DNA of 64,000 nucleotides. Origin: Nectonema munidae. Lineage: Eukaryota > Nematomorpha > Nectonematoida > Nectonematidae. The stretch lies in contig JAUIRK010000778.1 in the NCBI GenBank assembly GCA_030549495.1, positions 186,001-250,000 on the forward strand. The letters are read 5' to 3'. The notes below the pieces were generated by a model. It had not been told where the DNA came from, made no database searches, and saw only the letters and a list, made by a program, of their open reading frames with translations. Both the position numbers and the translations under genes were made by a program. Positions 33,211-45,400 of this stretch are shown here, piece after piece; positions within the stretch are counted from its first letter, which is position 1; each line of letters starts with the position of its first letter.

Positions 33211-33312
33211 AGGGGCGTGAGTAAGTTTGGTAGATGCTGAATTCGAAAACTCAAAGTCTTGGGTTCGATTCCGCGTCAAGCCTGCTTTCCTCATAGTTCG
33301 ATACAATACGCC
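33211..33312 (+). repeat. tRNA-like SINE copy 4
   Basis: GGTAGATGCTGAATTCGAAA, then CTCAAAGTCTTGGGTTCGATTCC (B box inside), and CCTGCTTTCCTCATAGTTCG-ATA. Closest to copy 1 at 1684-1790. The A box region (GTTTGGTAGATGCTG) is recognisable. Confidence 0.7.
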
Positions 33313-33781
33313 AAAAAATTTTTAGGTCACGATTTTATAAAACTCAATTTCAATGTCGGCATTTAGTCTAAACAGTCACCGATAGAGAGAAACAGTCTAG
33401 CAAAGTTTTCCATAAATTATTGTGAGGATTAAGCTAAGTTGCAAATATCTGGCTTCCAATATTCGGATAGCAAGCTAGCCACTTTCATTAAAGTTTATTC
33501 AAAGCTCCATGTGTTTTTTCATTTTCGTTGAAATAGTTGTTTGCTAGTGAGACTTTTGGTTGTAACATAAACTTTTTTTATAAATAAATATTTTTTCATG
33601 TCTTTGCTATTTGCCATAAAATTAGTTTGATATTTCGCTGTTGGGAAAAAAGAAGGAATTTTCTTCCTCAATTACAAGATCTCTTTTTCAGCGTCAACAA
33701 AAATGGATTCTATTATTCAAATGAAGAAATCAAAAATTTATCCAAATTCTTAACTTCTTTGATAAGGTTCACTATTAAAAC

Positions 33782-34097
33782 GGTTCTTGGTCAAAACGGC
33801 AGAAAACCAAAAAGGCTAAAAACTAACTCCGGCAGAAACGAAAACAATCATTAACCAAAACAAGAGGAAACTAGAATTGGCAAAAAAAGAAACCGTTAGA
33901 TACTAAAACATCTAAACTAAATTCTTATAAAATATTTGTAGCTTATGTATGTGTCTTTTCAATGATCTTTCTTTTTAGTTTAATTCATAAAAGTGTGTTT
34001 AAAATGCAGAGAATATAAAAAAAATTATTCACAAATAAAATTCTATATCTAAAGTTGTAGCCGGCCTTTTGATTTTCAGCCGTTTTGACCAAGCACC
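33782..34097. mobile_element. MITE with GGT ends and 8-bp target duplication
   Basis: Ends GGTTCTTGGTCAAAACGGCA and, inverted, GGTGCTTGGTCAAAACGGCT, flanked on both sides by ATTAAAAC (33774-33781, 34098-34105). 316 bases, non-coding. Termini starting GG with 8-base duplications fit Merlin better than hAT, but the superfamily is an inference. Confidence 0.85.
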
Positions 34098-34105
34098 ATT
34101 AAAAC

Positions 34106-36550
34106 AATTGTTTAATATCAAGAACCTCGTATCGTACTTGTTCAACCACTCTTGTTTTATCATGAAAAAATAAACGCAATTTCACTTAGAAGAACTTAAA
34201 GCTGAAATTTGTGTTCTTCATTGCGTAATTGTAAATGATGCTAACGAGGGAAAAGATAACGATAAATCCGATGATACAAAACAAATATCTTTTTGCAAAT
34301 ACTTATGAATACAAAGAGCTCATATCTTTAAATTTATTTATTTTTACAACAGTATATTACAGATATTGAGTTGTATTATTGGGTGTGTTTTTTTCTGCGC
34401 ATAAAACTAACTCTTGCCAGCCTAGAGCAATAAATCTCTATAGGCAATATCAATTAATACACTTTCCCTATGAAAAAATCCTACTGATTCTATTACCTTT
34501 GAACAATTAAAGTTACAATGTTAACACACATAACCTTTGTTTTCTTCTCTGAATAGAGGGTGTTTTAAGGAAAATATAAAATGACCGTATACACTAGTAT
34601 CTCGTGCGATCTCACCCGAAGTCTATCTCATCCTTGAATCTTTATGCCAAGGGGAGATTTCAGCACACATTTCGTGTATCTTGCGAGTTTCATATTAGAA
34701 AGAGGGGGGGGGGCAAAGAAGAATTCCAAGAAACATTCAATGACATGAACGACAACGAAGCCATTTGATGAATTGTAAAAATCTTTTTAATTCAAAATGA
34801 AAATTAGTTTTCACCTCTGCATACTTTCTACCATTTAGCATGCATTTAAAATTTTATTTATTTGAACAAGAACGAAATTATATGTTTATATGTTGTTTAA
34901 TATAATAAATCATTGGTCATTATAAATTTGTTAAAATAAGGATAATAATTTGGGCATACAATTTTTACAAAGTTAAGTTAACGGTAAACAAATTTTTAGA
35001 TAAATTTTAAACGTGAAAATTTGATATTTTAAAATTCTTATGATGGGTGATAATAATTTATATTTGCTAAAAAAATAGATATCTTTTTAAAAGTTTAATC
35101 GCAAAGAAGCGAAATCTGAGAAGAAAATTGAATGATCTCCGTGTTATTTTTTTCCCATCTCTGCGCTCTAACTAAAAAATGTCGATACATAATATATTTT
35201 TGTGTTAGAGTATTTAAAAAAAGGAATGAATTTTTATATTTCAAAAATAAACACTATTAATTTTCAATTCATTCGGTTTTTGCGTTTAAGCATTGAGAAT
35301 GATATTTCTAACTACATTAGTGCTAGAATGAATTTTAGTTTTGCCATTTTGATTTGTTAACTCAAGGAAGATGATTCTGCAATGTACAGAACAAAATAAC
35401 AGGGCTTTCTAAAACTCATAGTGGGGGTTGCATGAGCACTGTACTAGTCTAGTAGGACCCTCCACTGAAACAAATTGGCCCACCGCTTTTTGCAATTCTA
35501 AATAAAAATCACATGTGTTTTTTGCAAAAAAAAGGAATTAAAAATAAATTGCAAAATTAAAGTCGAAAAATTTTTTAATTAAAAAAATTAAAAAATTTGT
35601 AATAATTTAGGTAATGTTGCACTATCTGTGAACGAGTTGAATATAGATAGATTTAATACAAGGCGGTATTAGCAAATTGGAGATTTCTAATTAGTTAGAT
35701 ATTGCTCATTTTTGAGGAAGTTTTTGTAAAATCATTTTTTGTTACATCGCTTCGTTAAAGTAAACACCTACTAACAGTCATTAAAACTAATTAATTTTAA
35801 TAATTAATAATAACAATAAATAATAACTTGAAAACGACTATAATAAAAATTTTCAAGTTATAATACAAGTCAAGTTATAGAAAATTTTCAAGTTATAATA
35901 AATAATAACTTTAAAAAAATAAATAATAACCTTTAGGATCGAAAAGCATGATAAAAAATGAAGAATTCAAGGGGATTCAAGTCAAAAAGTCTGGATTCAA
36001 CTGAAAAGTCAGGTCGTTTTTTCTACCTGTTAGTCTTGTACACGAATAGTGCAAGATTACCCATTTTTGGACATTGTTGACACAAAAAATATATAGACAA
36101 TCATACTTACGTACGAATACATACATACATATTGAGATTAGACACCCATATACACTGAAGCACTTAAATCTCAAAAACAGCGGTATAGTGTATAATTACA
36201 GCACTTAATCTCACCTCATCTGAATGTGAAGGTAGTAGCTCTTAACTTTTGAAAAGATTGAACAATTTTTAACATATTGCTAATTCCTTGTAAAAAAATT
36301 TAAACTGAAAATAATGTTAAAATATTTAATATTTAAAAGTTTAAATAAAAATGAGATAAACACAACAAAATAAAAAAAATTAAGCTCAGATTGAATTGCA
36401 AAGAAGAAAATGTATAGTTTTTATATATTGGAAATAGGTTATATTGTTTTCTTTTATAAATCACTTATTATTTTTTCCGACAAAAGTTAAATTTATTTGT
36501 AAATTTAAAAAAATTCAGCTATACATTTTTCAATTTTCATCAACTTCAGT
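34106..36550. other. Intergenic, no gene seen
   Basis: AT-rich with an 11-base G run near 34705 and a short region of AATAATAA/TTATAATAA repeats at 35780-35930. A second copy of the ACAT-rich repeat lies at 36055-36130. No protein or RNA gene could be supported. Confidence 0.35.
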
Positions 36551-36553
36551 TTT

Positions 36554-36741
36554 TAAGATTATTTTACTTTTCTGCCGCCTAGGCCCCACAAACAAATCCA
36601 TAAAAAAGGTCCTGCGCAATAATATTGCTGTCTTGCCATTAATAGGAGGACATTATTGCGCAGGGCCTATTATATGGTTTTGTTAGTGGGGCCCAGAGAG
36701 AAGGCTATTGTGCCAGAAAACTAAAATAATAATCTTTCTAA
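36554..36741. repeat. Inverted repeat, foldback MITE
   Basis: Left arm about 36554-36624: GATTATTTTACTTTTCTGCC, CTAGGCCCCACAAACAAATC, TCCTGCGCAATAAT. Right arm about 36650-36741 is its inverse: ATTATTGCGCAGGGCCTATT, GGTTTTGTTAGTGGGGCCCA, and after a short insertion GCCAGAAAACTAAAATAATA. The loop is about 25 bases. No target duplication found. Confidence 0.8.
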
Positions 36742-37559
36742 TACCCAATCGCTTAAAATGCGCTGTAACCGAAGTCTCTCCAAATTTCGCAATAACAACG
36801 CACACTCCAAGCAATCAAGTCATTGATACAAAGCGTAAGAGTGGTATACGCAGCTAAAATATTTCCTTATAAATGCACTTTTAAGCCGTAGGTTTTGCTA
36901 AACATTTTTTAAGCTCACAAGGAAAGATTGCAAAAAAATTGACGACCAAGTCAAAGAATTTTACTTGAGGTTCATGAGTGAAATCACTTTTATAGATTTT
37001 CCACATACCATCTTCCTTGTAACTTGCAATCACTTCATGGAGTGGAAGTAAAAGAGAAAAGCAGCATTCAAGTAAGAGATAAATAACTAAACACACATTT
37101 CTTAGTCTCCATGTCAACTATTATTTGTAGCCAGTATAAAATGAGTCATCTAAATATTTTATCAATATTTTATAAATGAAACGCTTGTAGTGCTTGAAAA
37201 ATTTAAAAGCACTCCTTGCTATGTTTTACTGAATATAGGATATCAGGAGATTTCATTAATTGATTTTTAATTTTAAATGAGAATTAAGAGGACTTTCATC
37301 GATAAGCTTAAATGAACTAATCAAGGGAACACAATTAAGACTTCAATGTCCTTCAAAATTTTTGTGTATATTGGAGTCGTGCCTTCAAGCTTTTATGTCG
37401 GTGGCACACTTCTGGAAATTCAGGAGTCCACGGCACTATGAGCATAATGCTTTTGGGAACATGATGCAGATCTTGAAAAAATTGCATTTTAGTTATAAAG
37501 GAAACGTCATCAGATGTTAACAGCGCTCCCAAAAGTAAAATGTCTGACAATATCCAGGA

Positions 37560-40030
37560 AAAAGTATGTTTTGCGTAATCTTCAAATTTTTATATTTCCA
37601 TTCTTCTTATATAAATTTTTCGGCAAGTGTCCACGTTTTTCATAGAGTAGGCTGATGCGCTGGACTCCATAGCGAAGAGTGGAAAATATTACTTTAGCGC
37701 ACGTTACTTTTTAATAGAAAACTGATTATAAATATATTGAAAACGAGGCATTTTATTGAGGGGTATATACATGAATAAAACAAAAATGGAACAAAATTTT
37801 TTTAATTTTCATATATAACAAGTTTTTATTAAAGTAGGAAAAAAATACTAAAAATATTAGCGGAAATTGCCTGAGATCAAAAAAGAAAAATTCTGATAAA
37901 ATTTTTCAAATTTAAGGATTTCAAAAGACAAAATATGATATAATTCAATTTTTTTTAATAATTTTCATGTGAGTCAATCAAAACAAATTTTCACCAATTT
38001 AGTGAAAATTTTAAGTACTAGTAAAGATTTTAGACGATGTTATAAGTCAGACGCCTTTTTCTTTTATAAGGAACTAAAAAATTCGTAACAAAAGTTTCTT
38101 ATAAAAGTTCTTCTACCTCGGCTTATGAAAGTTTTTTAAGCCTTCTTAGACGCTTTTTAAAACTTGTTTAATTTAAAAAGCTTAAAAGTATTAATGTGTA
38201 GTAAAATTTTCAAGGTAAAGTAGTTAACTACAAGAAACTTTTGTTTTTTGAATCTCAATGTTCCTTCGACATGGGACGGAAAATAAGGTGTGGAAAATGG
38301 TAGAAAAAAAATCTGAAATTGTGTTCACTGTTATTGTTATTATATCTGATCTTACTTGTCATCAAATAATAATTTCACTTTTTGTCTAACTGTCACAATC
38401 AACAAAGTTTTTCCACTTGGAAGGATATGCCTCCATTCGCACCCTTAAAGTCTATATACAAATAAATAATACTGCCCGAGGCTGACCACCCCTCCTTGGT
38501 ACTCCACTGTGGAAAGACCACTATTATGCAAAATTTGTGTTGCAAAATTTTTTGGAATTTTGATTAAGCCTAAGATATAAAGGAATAAGCACTTATTTGA
38601 TCAATTCAATTGAAACGTGACTCTCGTTCAATTCAAGAAGAGTTTTAGGGAAAGAAAAATAGCACATACATTTCTTTAAGTTCACAAGTATGTACTACAC
38701 GTTTGCCAAAATTTTCCACTTTTGAATCTTGTGAAGTTCGCCTTGACTAAAAAGTTTAGGACCACTGTTAGTTGGTTAGATACTTGGCCTAGCACCACTT
38801 TCCGCGTTAAAGAGCGTAAGTAAGGTTGCCTAGATACTTTACGTGGGTCCAGTAGCTCGACAGAAGCAGTGCAACTATGAAAACACTACGAGATACCTTG
38901 ACCTTTATATCGTAAGAACTAGAGATGAGAATGCCTTACAAAATTTGATATACTAATTCTTTATTTGAGAAACATGGTGTTCTCGACATCTCCATACTTC
39001 AAATAATGCTTTCCATAACATCACTTATTCAAATGCTTCTTTACTCATTTTTCATCTGAGCAAAACGATATTTCCTTAGACTCGAACAATCATGTTCCAT
39101 GTTAATCATGTCTCTTACACCTTGGAATATTTTTATTTTATGAATAAAAACTCAACTTTATCAAAGTTGTATTCAAAAATCACAAAAGAATAAACAGAGA
39201 CAAAATACTAACAAACTTTTAATAATTACAAGCCATTGAATAATGCCAGCTCCGAACGCAAAACATTTGTTCATATATTAGGTAGACATTTTTCGTTCTT
39301 TTCTCTCATTACACATGTTGCTTCCTTCCACTCGTTATTTATTAGATACTTTACAACTTTTTCGAATTGTTTTTAAGGCCATACCGTGCGGGTACTAAAC
39401 ATAATGAACAAACAAAGGATAGAAATATCTATATGTTGTTCACAATGTTCTTACTATGCTCGTTTGGGCAATTAAAGTTCAAGTATTTAGAGAAAGCATG
39501 AGGTATAAGAAAGTTCAGAAAATCCTGTATTATATATATTTTTAGTTTGAAACATTTAAAAAAAGACGTGAGTTATGGACAGACCTTGGGCCGAATGTTA
39601 GCTTGGGTCTAACTTTATCAAAAAGTCAAAAAATTGCTGTTTTAGGCGAAATTTTACGTCTAGGTCGAATAAATTTTTCGAACTAACATTGAATCCTAAA
39701 CACCTGAAACAATATTCCACTTTCTTTCAGTCGAGTGCTTCCATTTTTGTGAGAAAGTGAGTGGCCCACTAATATATTGGATGTTACATCAAACGTCTGG
39801 CGACATTAAATGATGGAAGAAGAAGGGACGCACATCTGGAGCGCCACCTCAATAAATTTAGCGTATATCGGCCCCCACAATAATCTCATCAATGTTTGTC
39901 CATAAAAACTAAAAAAGAAAACTTATGATTACACGTACAAAACTATGCAATATAAAAATATTCACTGACTTTTATGACTGGTTAATTTTTACGAACTTAT
40001 CAGCATCAGCTTTATTTTGCTGCATGGAAA
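37560..40030. other. Intergenic, no gene seen
   Basis: AT-rich. 38700-38960 is less AT-rich and contains GTTAGTTGGTTAGATACTTG, which resembles a Pol III A box, but no B box in place; it might be a SINE or old insertion. Nothing else supportable. Confidence 0.3.
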
Positions 40031-40036
40031 AACATG

Positions 40037-40174
40037 TTAACCCATTTACGACCAATGTTCCTATTTTGGAACATAAGTAATTTCATCTTCGTCTGCTTTT
40101 TTCAATGACTTTGAATATAAATCGTCTGCGTTTTTTTAGATATCGTCTGCTTTGCTTGGTCTTAAATGGGTTAA
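40037..40174 (+). mobile_element. piggyBac-like MITE (copy 2)
   Basis: 138 bases from TTAA to TTAA, same length as the copy at 13272 and differing by eye at only two positions (CTTCGTCTGC for CTTCGCCTGC, AGATATCG for AGATGTCG). Inserted in intergenic sequence about 2.2 kb before the first VMAT exon seen. Confidence 0.88.
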
Positions 40175-40457
40175 ATATCTTTCTTTTATTCATGCTAAAG
40201 AAGTTTGTATAAACAAATACTTTTTCAATGTAACATCGGTTTAACATCATTTTTTCATTGCATTGAGTTGGATTTTAAACAAATTGATATAAATATTTTT
40301 GTGCCTTCTAAAAAAAATTTGTAATTAAATCAAATTTCCCAAAAAAATTTGAGTTAGGCAAAGTTTCCTGTATAACTTTTACTTTTTTTTTTAGGATTTA
40401 CTCTAAACAAAAAAGACCTAAAATTTTGGCATTTTTAAATTTGTTTATAAAAAATTC

Positions 40458-40714
40458 GGTACTTTTCTGTTATCTCCCCACTCTAAAAAAATTTTTTAGT
40501 GAATGATTGACTTTTTACTGTTTCATCAACATTTCTCTGATTATTATATAATATCATTAGAATTTTTTTTAGAGTGGGAAGGAGATAACAGAGATATATT
40601 ATTTCACTTTATATAAATATATAATATATATTATCTTTCAATTTTAGAAAATATCGTCTGCTTTTTTAAAAAATTTTTATAGTGCTGGGGAGAGAGAGAT
40701 AACAGAAAAGTACC
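40458..40714. mobile_element. MITE with GGTACTTTTCTG ends and 8-bp target duplication
   Basis: Ends GGTACTTTTCTGTTATCTCC and, inverted, GGTACTTTTCTGTTATCTCT, flanked by AAAAATTC on both sides (40450-40457, 40715-40722). A third, inner copy of the terminal sequence lies inverted at 40563-40592 (AGAGTGGGAAGGAGATAACA). 257 bases. Same termini style as 33782-34097, so possibly Merlin-like; inference. Confidence 0.83.
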
Positions 40715-40820
40715 AAAAATTCTAGGGTTCATTATTGGTGTATTATTTTTTGCATCATTAAAAAGTTAATCAATATTACAAAAAAAATTAGGAAAGATTA
40801 TTGAATAATCTCATTTTTTC

Positions 40821-41985
40821 TAGGGATGGACAGGATATCCGCAAAATATTCGGTTGGCCGGTAATCCGGCTAAAATTTTACTTTCCGATATTCGGCTATC
40901 CGAAATCCATCCTTACTCTAAATTTTAGCGAATATTCGGATAATATTAACGCAAAGATTTATAAAACCTTTTTAAAAGTTTTCTTGAAAAGTTCTCTTTC
41001 TTTTTTTCTAAAAAATATAAAACTTTCATGTGAAACATTTTTTATCTAATAGTTACAGATTCAAAATAAATATACAGTAGACCCTCGTTAACTCGGACCC
41101 TGATAACTTGGATATCGGATAAGTCGGACCGTGACCGAGAATACAAATGTTTGCCCTCATAGGCTTACAAGAGGTCATTTTCTTTGACTTTTTTAATTTC
41201 GCTTTGGCTTCAGCCATTTTATTTTTTTTACTCCATAGGTAGTTCGCGGTCATTCTAAATTTTGACGTTATTACAAAGCTTATTGTGGCTATAAATTCGT
41301 CCAATTTGAAATATTTTTTATACCATATATATATAGTAGACAGTCTGTTATGTCGGACAATCGGTATAGTCGGACACCCTTCTCGCCCATGTAGTCGGTC
41401 TACTGTACTTCAAACGTTAATTAACTTGAAAATAAAATATGCGTTACATTTTTCCTAAATCTAAAAAAATAAATCAGTTTAAAACGTTTACTTTTTCACA
41501 AGTGACAAAATATTTAAAAATAAAACTTTGACAATTTTTAATGATGTTTTTTAAATTGATATACGAAAGTATTTTTCATCCTCTTATCTAAAATAATTGT
41601 ATTTGTTGTGTAAAATTAAAATTTTAAAGATTTTACAAAATGAAATAAAGCCTTAAATTTCGAGGAATAAAAAAAATCTTAAAAAATAAATTCCTTGCTT
41701 TAGTAAAAATATGAACTCTAATTACAAAATTTAAAAGATTTCAAAAATAAAAATTTATTGTTAACCCCTCTCTGCGTAAATATTTCCAATTTGCAAGTTT
41801 TTCTACTTTTTTTAATTTGCTGTGAAATTTAAATAAATGCAACTAGATTATACTTTTTCTTTAAAAATAAAATTTTTAAAGAGAATAATTATTTTAATTT
41901 AATATCCAGGCGCATATCCGAATCAGGCTCTTTTCAAAAGTCAGATATCCGGTTATCCAGCTTTCTGCTATCCGCTGCATCCCTA
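40821..41985. mobile_element. hAT-type non-autonomous element
   Basis: Ends TAGGGATGGACAGGATATCC and, inverted, TAGGGATGCAGCGGATAGCA, with repeated GGATATCCG/CGGATATTCGG words inside each end. The flanks are T-rich and a target duplication cannot be read. No transposase. The TA-flanked MITE 41075-41405 sits inside, so this element is older. Its right end is 305 bases before the first VMAT exon. Confidence 0.7.
41075..41405. mobile_element. pogo/Tigger-like MITE nested in the hAT element
   Basis: Flanked by TA on both sides. Ends CAGTAGACCCTCGTTAACTC and, inverted, CAGTAGACCGACTACATGGG. Inner TCGGAC words recur (TAAGTCGGACC, TATGTCGGACA, TAGTCGGACAC). TA duplication and a CAGTAGAC start are typical of pogo/Tigger. 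331 bases; the minus-strand open frame across it has no transposase motifs. Confidence 0.82.
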
Positions 41986-42289
41986 TTTTTTTTATTCATG
42001 TTGGAAATATTTTTTAAAAATGGAAGTCCTCTTTCAATTATGATTTTACATGGAATAATATAGATAGTAATTTTTGTAGTACATATTGCTTTCCTATTCA
42101 ATCTAATCACTAATTCTATCTTTTCTTATAACGAGATTAAGATTTTTACCTAAAAATAAATGTTAGCTTCATCATCGTTGAAAAAAATAAAATATTATTA
42201 ATTGTATAAAAATAAAAGGCTTTATATAAATTAACATGATATAAATAGAAAATAAAATATTGCACCATTATAACTTGGGATAATTTTAG

Positions 42290-42454
42290 GTAAATTTGAA
42301 GAACAAGTGAGACGACAGATCAAAATGATGGCAGAAGTCGTGACACAATTGAAGCAAATCTTTTACTACAGAAAGTATGAATCAAATCGCAAACTGATAC
42401 TCGTCCTGGTCGCAGTCGCTATATTCCTAGACAACATGCTTCTAACTACGATAG
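42290..42454 (+). CDS. Vmat: VMAT exon with TM1
   Basis: Acceptor TTTTAG at 42284-42289. The frame passes ATG at 42325, so translation may start there ([20 protein letters not shown]) with the rest as 5' leader, or an earlier exon may add residues. Ends in phase 1 (LLTTI plus G) before GTACCT. Less AT-rich than its flanks. Confidence 0.9.
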
Positions 42455-45400
42455 GTACCTTCATTCATCATATCTCCTTTTGTTAGATGAGGAAAAATGA
42501 ATGAGAGTTGGGTGAGAAGACGTTTTTGGCGATGAAGGACTTGCATTGGTGAAAGAAGGTATCTTTGGGCATGTCGAATACGAGTTTGTCGTGCTTCACT
42601 AAAATACTTAGGGGGAAATGTTTGCCTTTTCTCGAAGAGAAAACGAGTAAATCTAAAATTTGTAAAGTGGACACCATGTAATCTATCTCAAGGCGTTCGA
42701 TGGAGGTGTTGTGATTAATTAGTTTGGCTATGTGCTCTAAACTTGAGATCTGAGATTTTCGCACGACTTTAGAAATTGATTTCTGGGAAATACTCACATA
42801 TTTTAACGTTTTGAAATCTTTCAAATGATCAAACAATTCATAATCGTGAGTATGGCCATTAAAAGTCATCTGATTCAAGCCATAGCAGTGTTTAAAAAGA
42901 AATGAAAACTTCTTTAAGTCAGTCACGTTAAATTCAACATAGATGTTTGAAGCGGTATGCTCGAAAAAGAAGTTCCAAGCATCGAAATCGATGGGATGGC
43001 AGTTGTGTGGCTTGCATAATTCATTGCAAACAATGCAAAACCTTTTCAAGCGCTTCAATCGAGAAAGATTTTGTAAGGTAGAGGCGTTGACGTGTTGCGG
43101 GCTGAGGCACACGTCCACGAGATTGCTAGCAGAGAAAATGGCGTCCAGAAAAGCGGTGTACTTGAGAAGAGTATAGTTGACCACTTTCAAAGACACCAAC
43201 TTGTTCCGGCTCCTCCAAAGCAGCGCGGATAACGGGTCCGGCTTGAAAATATAGGGCGCGCAAGCCATGTTGAAGTTTGTGAAGCACAAGGACGACAACT
43301 GCATGTCGGAGAGCAGGGCACGAAGCTGCTCTATTTGCAAGTTGATGACCGCGTTCACGTGGTTCGCAACCGCCAAGTCCACAGACATGTCGATGCGCAG
43401 ATCGTGGATGAAGGCTTTTATGTCGGTGTCGTACTTATTGTCGTATACGGCTAGGATGGAACAAACAAAGGAAAACTTGTCAACGGGCAGGTACTGCAGG
43501 TAGAGTTTGGTGAAGTGCTTTTGGCTAAGTTGAACCACGTTGTAGATGTCTTGAAAGGAATCGTCTGCTCCGAGCACAACACTTCTCCACATGAAGTTCA
43601 AGTAAGAAATCTTGCGCCACTTTCGAGAAACGCCTGCACAATTCAAGAGAGAAACGACTGAAAAATGAGAAAAGAGGTGAACCAGAAGTTCATACGGAAG
43701 ATCATTGATATGCATGCTCGCTCTAAAAAAGCTAAAACAATAGAAGCAGATGTTACATGAATTCGCACTCCCTGAATCAATTCTAGAATGGACATTTTCA
43801 AACTAACTGCTAACTTCCTCGTATACACGAACTTAGTTAGTGTTAATTTGATCCCCTGCATCAATATAATTAGAATTTTATAAGTATACCCAGAAAATCT
43901 TTACTTATTCAAAAAAAAAGTTGACATGAAATTTTATTGAATTTGAGTTATATCACTAAAAAACTAAGCAAATATATATATTCCTAAACTTACAGCTTCC
44001 CTTCCTCTATAGAAATTAGTTGTAGCATTAATGATTACAAGAGATCAAAATTTACAAGGATTTGTAATATAAATTTAAATTTAGTTCTAACATCAGCATA
44101 GGAACCAGGGGCGCACATCCGGGGGGGGGGCGAAAATGACCTTCGCCCCCCAATAATTTTCTATAAGTAAGAGTTGCTGCTTGTTCATAAAACATGTATG
44201 TGCCAAACTGCTCTGAAATTCCTATCGAACATATTTTACAGACGATGCGTGAGAGCTATATAATAATAATCCATTGCTTCAATAAGTAAGCAATGTTTAT
44301 GACAGTGTCTCCTCTTTATAGTATTTTTGAGGAAACAAATGTTGATGATCCACTAAATTTTCTCATCTTTTGTCACAGTGATGATTCTATTTCTCTTTCT
44401 CTCTCCTCTGTTTTTCTCTTCCGCTTTCTCTGCTAAAACTCAGCCATTCACTCAATCATTCACTCAAGCTCTCTTCTCTCATTCAAGCCCTCTTCTCTCA
44501 TTCAAGCCTTCTCTTGTTAAGCTCTCCTATCTCATTCAGCTCTCTTCTCTCCAGTGACGTAGCTAGGCTGGGCATGAGGGGCCGTGCCCGCACTCCTATG
44601 TACCGCATGGTGCCCCAATGCATCTTATGCGATATCAGTTTTCGAAAATTTCTCCAATGAAAGGATCAAGAAAGTATAAATAATGTTGCGCAAGTTTTTT
44701 ATTTTTAAATTGTGCCCCTTCTATCAACTTTTTTTGGCTACACCACTGCTTCTGTCTAATTTGCATTTAGAGTTAAATTAAAATAGTTTTCAATCGTTAC
44801 AATTTTATATCAATGAATATTGTTAGACTCGCGCTTAGAATTTTTTTTCAACAAAAGTCACTTAATCTTTATCACTACGTTTGCTACATTTTGTAACATT
44901 TGAAAACTTTAATTTTTTCAAGTCAAGAAATTTTTTTAAATAGTTATTTGCGTATGAATATTTTGATTATCTATTCACTTTAAAAGCAAAAATACTCTAT
45001 TTGCTTAATATTTGAGCAGCGATATTTTTTATAATGTTCGATTGTTAAATTTTATAAGTAACACTACATAATCAAATCACTTTTTTTAAGAAAATTTGTT
45101 GATTATTATAATAAAAATATAATATCGAAACAAAATGTTTCAGTTGTTAAAAATGTACTTGATCTATTTATGACAGCTTTCAGAATTTTATTTGTAGACA
45201 GATATATTCAAAAAAACGCAATAATTTTCTTTTCTCGTATACTTCGATTTATGTTAGTCTCGGACATTTCGCCCCATTATTTTCATAAGACACTTCGTCC
45301 CATGGACAATTCGCCCCATTATTTTCATAAGACAGTTTGTCCCATGGACAATTCGCCCCATTATTTTTATAAGACATTTTGTTTCATTGACAATTCGCCC

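Noticed and set aside
40801-41049. 82-codon frame beginning FSRDGQDIRKIFGWPV
   Set aside because: It is translation of the GGATATCCG repeat words at the end of a hAT-type element.
42943-43503. Plus-strand frames across the F-box gene
   Set aside because: Shadows of the 410-codon minus-strand gene with no features of their own.
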